A stretch of DNA of 9,444 nucleotides from an uncultured Sphingomonadales bacterium. Its GTDB lineage: Bacteria > Pseudomonadota > Alphaproteobacteria > Sphingomonadales > Sphingomonadaceae. The stretch covers positions 1-9,444 of the forward strand of contig CAIKKO010000087.1 of assembly GCA_903828025.1 (NCBI GenBank). The letters are read 5' to 3'. A program made the translations under genes and the position numbers. The notes under the pieces were generated by a model, which did no database searches, had not been told where the DNA came from, and saw nothing but the letters and a program-made list of their open reading frames with translations. Positions within the stretch are counted from its first letter, which is position 1; every line of letters begins with the position of its first letter. This document shows, piece by piece, positions 1-6,557 of the stretch.

Positions 1-1
1 C

Positions 2-283
2 GAACTCTCACCCTACATGGGTGCGGCGCGGGGGTCCGGGGCGGGCGATTGGGCGATGATCATCTGCCGCACGGTCGAGCGGTTCCATGTCGAGGATTGC
101 CGCGAAGTTGAGGAAAGCCCGCGCGGATCAGGCCTGGCGCGCGCGTTGCGGCAGGCGGCGTGGCAGTTTCTGGTGCGGCCGCCGCGTGTGGACAACAAGC
201 CGCAAATCGGCACCTGGGTGCGCATCCGCTTCGATTTCAAGGCGGGCAAGCGCGAGGATGCGCCAGCCGGCGACGCGGACTGA
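2..283 (+). CDS. 3' end of an unrecognised protein, possibly with a TonB-C-terminus-like domain (5' end outside window)
   Basis: The frame is open from the left edge to a TGA at 281-283, so this is the C-terminal ~93 residues of a longer protein. An ATG at 17 lies inside the open frame and need not be the start. The visible part has a Cys-containing strand (MIICRTVERFHVEDCREVEE), an Ala/Arg-rich helix (ARALRQAAWQFLVRPPR) and a final strand (GTWVRIRFDFK). That helix-plus-strand arrangement recalls the TonB/TolA C-terminal fold and resembles a conserved sphingomonad protein I only half remember, so the function is a guess. It is convergent with the chemotaxis gene; the 34-bp gap between them has short GC-rich inverted repeats but no T-tract. 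Coding is fairly sure, identity is not. Confidence 0.6.
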   Translation, partial: ELSPYMGAARGSGAGDWAMIICRTVERFHVEDCREVEESPRGSGLARALRQAAWQFLVRPPRVDNKPQIGTWVRIRFDFKAGKREDAPAGDAD

Positions 284-317
284 GATCCGCGCCGCCCGGC
301 CGGCATCGGGCAACAGT

Positions 318-2234
318 TCAGAATTCCGACCAGTTGTCGTCGCTCAGATTGACCGCGAGGTTGCCGTGCGACGGAGCAGGGGCAGAAGCGGCGAATGTGC
401 GCGGGGCTGCAGCCGGTGCTGCCGCAGTGCGCGGGGCGGCACGGGAGGCAGCGCGCGGCGCGGGGGCCGGTGCATGATAGGCCGGTGCCGTGTAGCTGGC
501 TGCCGCGCCGGAGCTGACGCCTTGTCCGCGAAAGCGCGCGACCATGTTGGCCATGTTGGCGGCCTGACCGGAAAGATTGCGCGAGGCGGCGGCGCTTTCC
601 TCGACCATCGCAGCGTTCTGCTGGGTCATCCGGTCTAGCTCGCCCATGGTCACGTTGACCTTGGAAATGCTGCTCGCCTGATCGACCGCCGCGGTGGCGA
701 TGCCCTCGATCAGCGTGCCGATTTCCGAAACCTGGGTGATGATCGCATCGAGCGCTTCGCCGGTTTCGGAGACCAGCTTGACCCCCATCTCGACATGCTG
801 TGCGCTGCCGCTGATAAGGCCCTTGATATCGCGCGCGGCCTCTGCCGAGCGCTGCGCCAGCGCGCGGACCTCGTTGGCGACGACCGCGAAGCCCTTGCCT
901 GCCTCGCCCGCGCGCGCGGCCTCAACCCCGGCATTGAGCGCGAGGAGATTGGTCTGGAATGCGATGCCGTCGATCAGGTCGATGATCTGGGTAATGGTCT
1001 TCGAGCTGCTGACAATGCTGTCCATGGCGCTTACCGCGCGCTTGACGACATCGCCGCCGAGATTGGCGCGGTCGGTGGCGCGCCCGATCGTTTCGCGGAC
1101 AGCACTGGCATTGTACGCGCTTTCCTCGACCTTCGAGGTCACCTCACGCATCGCGTTGGCGGCGGATTCAAGGCTTGCGGCCTGCTGCTCGGTGCGCGCG
1201 GCGAGATCATCGGAGGCGGCGCGGATTTCGGTCGAGCCGGTCTGCACGCTGCTGGCGGTGCCAGCGACCGAGCCGATGACTTGTTCCAGTTCGGCAGCCA
1301 TGGCGTTGAAGTCGGTTTTCAGGCTGGCGAAGGGGCCATCGAGCGAGGCCGTGATGCGCGCGCCGAGGTCGCCGTCCTTGAACTGCGCGAGCGCGGTGCC
1401 GAGCGTGCTGACGATCAGATCGACCTGATCGGCTTTTTCCTTTTCAGCGCCGGCCAGTTGGCCCTGCAGCGCCCGCATGGCGCGGCCCAGCGCGCCGACT
1501 TCGTCGCGGGTGTCGTCCACCAGCAAGGCCGCATCGAGGCGGCCCTGCGCCAGCGCCTCGATCGACTGGGTCACCAGGCCGACCGGGCGGGCGACGAAGC
1601 GGACCATCACCAGATATATCCCGCCCAGCGTTCCAAGCAGAACCAGCGCCGCAAGCACGCCAGTCCACAGCGCGAGCGCGTAGGACGAAGCCGCTTCGCG
1701 GCTGGCAATGTCGATATGCTGCTTTTGATAGTCGGCGAGGTCTTTGAGCGCCTTCATCGTGACCTCGACCGGCTCGGACGAGGTCACGAGGCGGGCCAGC
1801 GCCTCGGCGGTGCGGCCTTCGGACGAGAGCTGGACAATCGAGGTGGTGTCCTGGCTCATCTGCTGCCAGCCGGTCTTGAACGCCTTGAGGTAGGCCTTTT
1901 CCTTGGGGTCGAGCTCGGTTGCCTCGAACGCGGCGGTTTCGACGCTGACGACTTTCTGGTCGGCCGCGATCCGCGCCTCCGCGTCTGCCCGTTCAAATTG
2001 GTCGGCAGCGAGCAAGTGGCCGCGCAGCGCGGCTTCGAAATCGGCCATCGCGATATTGACCCTGTCGGCCGAGAGCGCCTGCGGCACGTGCTCGGTCGCG
2101 ACCTCGATTTCGGTGCCGCGCATCTCGCCCATGCGCCAGACCATGGTGGCGATAGCGGCGACCAAAACGAGCGACAGCAGCGCGAACATCACAGCCAGCT
2201 TGCGCCCGATCGGAGCGTTCTTGAGATAGTCCAT
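318..2234 (-). CDS. Methyl-accepting chemotaxis protein with C-terminal tethering pentapeptide
   Basis: Transmembrane chemoreceptor that would control CheA through CheW. Numbered from the ATG at 2234 (638 aa): TM1 at about 14-33, a periplasmic helical sensor of about 150 residues (four-helix-bundle type), TM2 at about 186-211, a HAMP domain at about 212-264 and a second HAMP-like segment at about 273-326 (KDGDLGARI). The long methylation/signalling coiled coil follows, with the conserved hairpin tip around 421-463 (FQTNLLALNAG, EAARAGEAGKGFAVVANEVR). After it comes an Ala/Pro-rich linker (~575-625) and the extreme C-terminus NWSEF, which fits the aromatic-x-x-aromatic pattern of CheR/CheB-tethering pentapeptides such as NWETF. 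The start is uncertain: a GTG at 2279 and an ATG at 2249 are in frame and none has a good Shine-Dalgarno. I prefer 2234 because MDYLKNAPIGRKL gives the usual short cytoplasmic N-terminus. No che genes are adjacent, so ligand and pathway are unknown. Confidence 0.95.
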   Translation of the reverse strand: MDYLKNAPIGRKLAVMFALLSLVLVAAIATMVWRMGEMRGTEIEVATEHVPQALSADRVNIAMADFEAALRGHLLAADQFERADAEARIAADQKVVSVETAAFEATELDPKEKAYLKAFKTGWQQMSQDTTSIVQLSSEGRTAEALARLVTSSEPVEVTMKALKDLADYQKQHIDIASREAASSYALALWTGVLAALVLLGTLGGIYLVMVRFVARPVGLVTQSIEALAQGRLDAALLVDDTRDEVGALGRAMRALQGQLAGAEKEKADQVDLIVSTLGTALAQFKDGDLGARITASLDGPFASLKTDFNAMAAELEQVIGSVAGTASSVQTGSTEIRAASDDLAARTEQQAASLESAANAMREVTSKVEESAYNASAVRETIGRATDRANLGGDVVKRAVSAMDSIVSSSKTITQIIDLIDGIAFQTNLLALNAGVEAARAGEAGKGFAVVANEVRALAQRSAEAARDIKGLISGSAQHVEMGVKLVSETGEALDAIITQVSEIGTLIEGIATAAVDQASSISKVNVTMGELDRMTQQNAAMVEESAAASRNLSGQAANMANMVARFRGQGVSSGAAASYTAPAYHAPAPAPRAASRAAPRTAAAPAAAPRTFAASAPAPSHGNLAVNLSDDNWSEF

Positions 2235-2334
2235 CCGGAAATTGCCCATATCGCGGCGGGCGGAATGCGCGCCAGTCACCAGTCGGTTCTAGGGCAAGGG
2301 GTGCTGTAAAGCGGTTTTGCCGGGTCTAGGGTGA

Positions 2335-2352
2335 AACCCGTGCGGGCGGGTT
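2335..2352 (-). terminator. Putative hairpin terminator downstream of pdxI-like gene
   Basis: Arms AACCCG and CGGGTT (6 bp, perfect) flank a 6-nt loop, 27 nt beyond the aldo-keto reductase stop on the minus strand. Only a short T run follows, so intrinsic termination would be weak. The segment 2336-2340 could alternatively pair with CGGGT at 2321-2325, giving two mutually exclusive hairpins. The remaining spacer up to the chemoreceptor gene has no convincing -10/-35 pair; it contains two copies of TCTAGGG (2288-2294 and 2325-2331). Confidence 0.35.
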
Positions 2353-2379
2353 AAAGCGCGCGGAAGGATGCCGGGCGGG

Positions 2380-3243
2380 TCAGGCTGGTGCGCGCCCGAT
2401 TGCATCGAGCTCGGCCAGCGTGGCATCGTCCAGCATGAGCTGCGCCGCAGTGAGGTTCTGGCGCAAATGCGCGCGCGAGGATGTGCCCGGAATCAGCAAC
2501 ACATTGGGCGCGCGGTGGAGCAGCCAGGCGAGCGCCAACTGCATCGCGCTCACGCCCAGCCGCGCCGCCAGCGCATCGAGCGTAGCGGACTGCAGCGGCG
2601 AGAAGCCGCCGAGCGGGAAGAACGGGACAAAGGCGATGCCGTCTGCTGCCAGTGCGTCGATCAATGCGTCGTCGGTGCGATTGACGATGTTGTAGGCGTT
2701 CTGGACGCAGACCACTTCGCCGATCGCGCGGGCCTCGGCGACTTGCGCGGCCGTTACGTTGCTGAGGCCGATGTGGCGGATGAGGCCTTGGGCTTGCAGA
2801 TCGCGGAGCGCGCCGAAGCGTTCCGCAAGGCTGGTCTCGTCCGGCCCGAAGGCGTGGCCGATGCGCAAGTTGACCACATCGAGCGTGTCGAGCCCGAGAT
2901 TGCGCAGATTGCCATGCACCTGCTCCACGAGCGCGGCAGGCTCCGGCGTCATGATCCACGAAGCGTCCGGCCCGCGCCGCGCGCCGACTTTGGTGACGAG
3001 CACGAGCCCGTCCGGATAGGGCGCGAGCGCCTCACGGATCAGGCGGTTGGTAATCTCGGGGCCATAGAAATCGCTGGTGTCGATGTGGTTCACCCCGCTT
3101 GCCACCGCCTCGCGCAGCACCGCGATGCACTCCGCCGGATCGCGCGGAGGGCCGAACACGCCGGGGCCAGCCAACTGCATCGCGCCGTAGCCCATGCGGT
3201 TTACGGTGAAGCTGCCGAGCGGGTAGGTGGTGGTGGGGTTCAT
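2380..3243 (-). CDS. pdxI: Aldo/keto reductase, PdxI (YdbC)-type pyridoxal reductase
   Basis: Predicted cytosolic NADPH-dependent reductase of 287 aa. It closely resembles, from memory, E. coli YdbC, renamed PdxI, which reduces pyridoxal to pyridoxine in vitamin B6 salvage. Shared landmarks are the N-terminal GYGAMQLAGPGVFGPPRD (19-36), HIDTSDFYGP with D55 and Y60, VTKVGARRG with K85, LDVVNLR (121-127), IGLSNVTAAQVAEAR, the FVPFFPLGGFSPLQS segment and the cofactor-phosphate motif IPGTSS near the C-terminus. D55, Y60 and K85 match three members of the AKR tetrad; the usual His lies in NLR and appears replaced by Arg127 by ungapped count, as I recall for YdbC too. An upstream in-frame ATG at 3264 would overlap parE by 11 bp, but the ATG at 3243 has GAGGA seven bases ahead and is the better start. 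It follows parE by 10 bp and is very probably co-transcribed. Substrate is inferred from homology only. Confidence 0.9.
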   Translation of the reverse strand: MNPTTTYPLGSFTVNRMGYGAMQLAGPGVFGPPRDPAECIAVLREAVASGVNHIDTSDFYGPEITNRLIREALAPYPDGLVLVTKVGARRGPDASWIMTPEPAALVEQVHGNLRNLGLDTLDVVNLRIGHAFGPDETSLAERFGALRDLQAQGLIRHIGLSNVTAAQVAEARAIGEVVCVQNAYNIVNRTDDALIDALAADGIAFVPFFPLGGFSPLQSATLDALAARLGVSAMQLALAWLLHRAPNVLLIPGTSSRAHLRQNLTAAQLMLDDATLAELDAIGRAPA

Positions 3244-3250
3244 GGCTTTT

Positions 3251-3255
3251 TCCTC
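3251..3255 (-). promoter_or_regulatory. Shine-Dalgarno of the pdxI-like gene, overlapping the parE stop codon
   Basis: GAGGA on the minus strand shares two bases with the parE TGA (3254-3256) and sits 7 nt before the ATG at 3243. This fixes the reductase start and means ribosomes finishing parE stop on top of the next initiation site, so the two genes are likely translationally coupled. Confidence 0.75.
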
Positions 3256-5269
3256 AAGCATCAATCAGCTCCGGATCCAATTCGCCCGCTCGGTTCTGGA
3301 TGAACATGAAGCGTTCTGCAGGGTCGCGGCCCATCAGGCGGTCGACGAGGTCTTTTACCGCCGCGCGGCCTTCGTATTCGGGGGGCAGGGTGATGCGGAT
3401 GAGGCTGCGGGTCTTGGGGCTCATCGTGGTTTCGCGCAGCTGGATCGGGTTCATTTCGCCCAGACCCTTGAAGCGGCCGACTTCGACTTTCTTGCCCTTG
3501 AACTTGGTCGCCTCCAGCTCGGCGCGGTGTGCGTCGTCCTTGGCGTAGAGGCTCGTCGCGCCGCTGGTCAGGCGGTAGAGCGGCGGCTGGGCGAGGTAGA
3601 GGTGCCCGCGCCGCACGATCTCGGGCATTTCCTGAAAGAAGAACGTCATCAGCAAAGTGGCGATATGCGCGCCGTCGACATCGGCGTCGGTCATGATGAT
3701 GATGCGGTCATAGCGCAGCGCATCGGCATTGCAGTCCTTGCGCATGCCGCAGCCGAGCGCGAGCGCGAGATCGCCGATTTCGGCATTGGCGCGGATCTTG
3801 TCTGCCGTGGCGCTGGCGACGTTGAGAATTTTACCGCGGATCGGCAGGATGGCCTGCGTCTTGCGGTCACGCGCGTGCTTGGCGCTGCCGCCGGCCGAAT
3901 CGCCCTCGACGATAAACAACTCGGTCTCGCCGCTGCCCTCGCCGCTGCAATCGGTGAGCTTGCCGGGCAGGCGCAGCTTGCGCGCGTTGGTGGCGGTCTT
4001 GCGCTTGACCTCGCGCTCAGCCTTGCGGCGCAGGCGCTCGTCCATCCGCTCCATGACCGCGCCGAGCAGCGCCTTCCCGCGCTCCATATTGTCGGTGAGG
4101 AAGTGGTCGAAGTGGTCGCGCATCGCCGCCTCGACCATGCGTGCGGCTTCGGGGCTGGTGAGGCGGTCCTTGGTCTGGCTCTGGAACTGGGGATCGCGGA
4201 TGAACAGCGAGAGCATGATCTCGCTGCCCGTCAGCATGTCCTCGGGCGCGATGTCCTTGGCCTTCTTCTGGCCGACCAGTTCGCCGAACGCGCGGATGCC
4301 CTTGGTGAGCGCGGCGCGCAGGCCCTGCTCGTGCGTGCCGCCATCGGGGGTGGGGATGGTGTTGCAATACCAGCTGTAGGCCCCGTCGGACCACAAGGGC
4401 CAGGCGATGGCCCATTCGGCGCGGCCCATCGGCTCACCGTTCGGACCGGCGGGGAAGTCCTGCGTTCCGGCGAAGGGGATCGAGGTGACGCATTCGCGGC
4501 CTGCGACTTGTTCGGCCAAGTGATCGGCAAGCCCGCCGGGGAACTGGAACACGGCTTCTGCGGGCACATCGGCGCTGGCGAGCGAGGCTGCGCATTTCCA
4601 GCGGATCTCGACACCCGCGAACAGGTAGGCCTTGGAGCGGGCGAGGCGGAACAGGCGGGCCGGCTTGAAGCGCGCGTCGGGCCCGAAAATCTCGGCATCG
4701 GGCACGAACATCACCGTGGTGCCGCGCCGGTTGGGCGCACCGCCAATGCGCTGGAGCGGCCCGGTGGGCACCCCGCGCGAGAATTCCTGCGCGAACAGTT
4801 CCTTGTTGCGCGCGACTTCGACGCGGGTCAGCACCGAAAGCGCGTTGACCACCGAAATGCCGACACCGTGGAGCCCGCCCGAGGTGGCATAAGCCTTGCC
4901 CGAAAACTTGCCGCCCGAATGGAGCGTGGTGAGGATCACTTCGAGCGCGGATTTGCCCGGATACTTGGGATGCTCATCGACCGGTATGCCGCGACCGTTG
5001 TCGCTGATCGTGAGCTTGCCCGCGGTGCCGTCCGGCCCTTCTTCGAGCGTGACCTCGATGCGGTTGGCGTGGCCCGCGACCGCCTCGTCCATCGCGTTGT
5101 CGAGCACTTCGGCGACAAGGTGATGCAGCGCGCGTTCGTCGATCCCGCCGATATACATGCCGGGGCGGCGGCGGACGGGCTCAAGCCCTTCCAGCACTTC
5201 GATTGCGGAACCGTCGTAACTCTCGTCGGCGCTGCGCGATGGCAGCTTGTCAAACAGATCATCAGCCAT
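3254..5269 (-). CDS. parE: DNA topoisomerase IV subunit B
   Basis: ATPase subunit of topoisomerase IV, which with ParC decatenates daughter chromosomes; type IIA, cytoplasmic. Length is 671 aa. The N-terminal GHKL ATPase shows RRRPGMYIGG (33-42), EVLDNAMDEAVAGHA with catalytic Glu54 and Mg-binding Asn58, DNGRGIP (90-96) and the GGLHGVG ATP lid (131-137). The transducer domain follows, then a TOPRIM domain with VEGDSAGGSAKHARDR and the acidic DADVDGAH, and a C-terminal segment with GLGEMNP and RRLM-type end (PAERFMFIQNRAGELD). ParE is preferred over GyrB because of the EVLDNAMDEAVAG wording, SAKHARDRKTQAILPIRGKILNV, and the lack of the ~170-residue insert found in many GyrBs. No Shine-Dalgarno precedes the ATG; a possible promoter ends 7 bp upstream. 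It lies 73 bp after lpoA on the same strand. Confidence 0.96.
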   Translation of the reverse strand: MADDLFDKLPSRSADESYDGSAIEVLEGLEPVRRRPGMYIGGIDERALHHLVAEVLDNAMDEAVAGHANRIEVTLEEGPDGTAGKLTISDNGRGIPVDEHPKYPGKSALEVILTTLHSGGKFSGKAYATSGGLHGVGISVVNALSVLTRVEVARNKELFAQEFSRGVPTGPLQRIGGAPNRRGTTVMFVPDAEIFGPDARFKPARLFRLARSKAYLFAGVEIRWKCAASLASADVPAEAVFQFPGGLADHLAEQVAGRECVTSIPFAGTQDFPAGPNGEPMGRAEWAIAWPLWSDGAYSWYCNTIPTPDGGTHEQGLRAALTKGIRAFGELVGQKKAKDIAPEDMLTGSEIMLSLFIRDPQFQSQTKDRLTSPEAARMVEAAMRDHFDHFLTDNMERGKALLGAVMERMDERLRRKAEREVKRKTATNARKLRLPGKLTDCSGEGSGETELFIVEGDSAGGSAKHARDRKTQAILPIRGKILNVASATADKIRANAEIGDLALALGCGMRKDCNADALRYDRIIIMTDADVDGAHIATLLMTFFFQEMPEIVRRGHLYLAQPPLYRLTSGATSLYAKDDAHRAELEATKFKGKKVEVGRFKGLGEMNPIQLRETTMSPKTRSLIRITLPPEYEGRAAVKDLVDRLMGRDPAERFMFIQNRAGELDPELIDA

Positions 5270-5276
5270 GCGAACG

Positions 5277-5306
5277 CCTATAGAACACGCGCGAATCCGG
5301 CGGCAA
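5277..5306 (-). promoter_or_regulatory. Candidate parE promoter placed for a leaderless transcript
   Basis: On the minus strand TTGCCG (5301-5306), an 18-bp spacer and TATAGG (5277-5282) resemble a sigma-70 -35/-10 pair. The -10 ends only 7 nt before the parE ATG, so transcription would begin at or next to the A of the start codon. The absence of any purine-rich ribosome binding site agrees with this. The match is modest and found by eye. Confidence 0.3.
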
Positions 5307-5342
5307 TGGGCGGTGGCTGCTTATCCGCGATTTTCCCCGGCT

Positions 5343-6506
5343 TTAGGGCCCGAACTTGGCTGGAGCCGGGCTCGCCGTGATGAAGGTGCCCACACCAACC
5401 TCGCGCACTTCCATCGCGCGTTCGGCGACGCCGTTCGCTTCGAACCGGAACACGCCGTCGAGCCCGATGAACCCGTCGCGGCCATAGAGCCGGGCGGTGG
5501 GGAACAGCGTGCCCGGCCGCCACTCGCGCGCAACGTTTAGCGTGAGCAGGACCGAATCGTAGCCCAGCGTGGCAAGGCGCGAGGGCGCAGCGCCGAAGCG
5601 TGTGCGGTAGGATTGCTCGAACTGGCCAAAGCGCTTGTCAGACACGGCGGCGAACCATGCGCCGCGCATCGCCGGGCTCTTGGCGATCGAGGCGTCGCCG
5701 TTCCACAGTTCGGTGCCGAGCAGGTGCGTACCAGCGGCGGCGGGCGCGGCCATCAGCGCGATGCGGCCGCTGTCGCCAATCAATATGGCATCGACCGGGC
5801 CCCTGGCCAGAAGGCGGCGGACCGCGCTCGACACCGAAGTGTTGCTGCGGTCGTAAGCCTCGAACCCGCTTACGGTGAGCCCGAGGGCATGTGCATTGGC
5901 ATTGAGCGCGGCGGCCACGCGCTGGCCATACGCGCCGGTGGGAATGATCGCGCCGATCGCAGTCACGCCTTTGGTCTGCGCAAAACCGATTACCCGCGCG
6001 ATGGCCTGCCCGGGCACTTGGCCGAGCACGAACACATCGCGGTCGGCGACGCCGGTGTCATTCGAATAGGTGATCATCGGCACTTTGGCCGGGCGCGCCA
6101 CGCTGGCGACCGCGACGACTTCGTCCGCGAGCAGCGGCCCGAGGATCAGGCGGTTGCCGTCGAGGATGGCCTTGTTGGCCGCCAGACCGGCCCCTGCGGC
6201 GGTGTCATAGGTCGTGATGCGCACGTTCTGCGCGTTGGTATCGAGCAGCGCCATCGTCGCGGCATTGGCGATGGCCTGACCGACCGAGGCGTTCACCCCG
6301 GTCATCGGCACGAGCAGCGCGACGCGGTGGCGGTCCGCGTCGGTCGGCAGCACATTGGCGTCGGGCTTGATCTCGACCGGCGGCGGAGGCGGGGGCGGGG
6401 CGACGGGCTTGGGGATCACTGCGCACCCAGCGAGCAGCGCCAGCGCCGCGCCGGCCACAATCCGCCGCACCTTTAGGGCCATTCCCGTCTTGCTGCCGAT
6501 CATCAT
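5343..6506 (-). CDS. LpoA-like penicillin-binding protein activator lipoprotein (periplasmic-binding-protein fold)
   Basis: A 387-aa exported lipoprotein of the LpoA/YraM group; in E. coli LpoA is an outer-membrane lipoprotein that activates the peptidoglycan synthase PBP1A. The N-terminus has a basic region (KVRR), a hydrophobic stretch and the lipobox LLAGC with acceptor Cys28, then a linker with seven consecutive prolines (37-43). From about residue 60 (HRVALLVPMTGVNASVGQAI) it has the type I periplasmic-binding-protein fold: LILGPLLADEV, VPMITYSND, IGAIIPTGAYGQR, GPVDAILIGDSG, LLGTELWNG, LATLGYDSVLL. It lacks the N-terminal TPR domain of the ~680-aa enterobacterial LpoA, so it is the short form, and activity on a PBP is inference. 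GAGGGAG lies about 12 nt before the ATG at 6506; an ATG at 6482 would give a shorter but still functional signal peptide. Divergence from rsmI-yraN matches the conserved yraL-yraM-yraN neighbourhood. Confidence 0.85.
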   Translation of the reverse strand: MMIGSKTGMALKVRRIVAGAALALLAGCAVIPKPVAPPPPPPPVEIKPDANVLPTDADRHRVALLVPMTGVNASVGQAIANAATMALLDTNAQNVRITTYDTAAGAGLAANKAILDGNRLILGPLLADEVVAVASVARPAKVPMITYSNDTGVADRDVFVLGQVPGQAIARVIGFAQTKGVTAIGAIIPTGAYGQRVAAALNANAHALGLTVSGFEAYDRSNTSVSSAVRRLLARGPVDAILIGDSGRIALMAAPAAAGTHLLGTELWNGDASIAKSPAMRGAWFAAVSDKRFGQFEQSYRTRFGAAPSRLATLGYDSVLLTLNVAREWRPGTLFPTARLYGRDGFIGLDGVFRFEANGVAERAMEVREVGVGTFITASPAPAKFGP

Positions 6507-6541
6507 CTGCTTGCCGCTCCCTCACACCCGGTCCATTGGAC

Positions 6542-6557
6542 GGCGTATGGATACGCC
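6542..6557. repeat. Perfect palindrome over the rsmI start codon
   Basis: GGCGTAT, a 2-bp centre, then ATACGCC: 7-bp perfect arms that include the rsmI ATG (6547-6549). It lies at the edge of the 40-bp lpoA/rsmI divergent gap, so it could be an operator for one or both genes or an RNA hairpin masking the rsmI start. A 7-bp palindrome could also occur by chance in a window this size. Confidence 0.3.

Noticed and set aside
274..311. Short inverted repeats (CGCGGA/TCCGCG and GCCCG/CGGGC) between the convergent genes, considered as a bidirectional terminator
   Set aside because: Stems are only 5-6 bp, there is no T-tract on either strand, and such repeats are expected by chance at this GC content.
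795..2309. 504-codon plus-strand open frame
   Set aside because: Antisense shadow of the chemoreceptor, with low-complexity His/Arg/Gly-rich translation and no family features.
3254..5269. GyrB instead of ParE
   Set aside because: The wording of the ATPase and TOPRIM motifs (EVLDNAMDEAVAG, SAKHARDRKTQ) and the lack of a GyrB-type insert favour ParE.
3227..5380. 717-codon plus-strand open frame
   Set aside because: It is antisense to parE, whose family motifs are unambiguous; long antisense frames arise from high third-position GC. The translation has no recognisable domain.
5613..6476. 287-codon plus-strand open frame
   Set aside because: Antisense to the LpoA-like gene, whose lipobox and periplasmic-binding fold are clear.
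6511..6539. TTGCCG-N17-CATTGG as an rsmI promoter mirroring the parE arrangement
   Set aside because: The -10 matches the consensus at only two positions; the resemblance to the parE case is suggestive but too weak to annotate.
6355..6546. Extended N-terminus for RsmI
   Set aside because: This part is antisense to the lpoA signal-peptide region; the family N-terminus begins just after the ATG at 6547.
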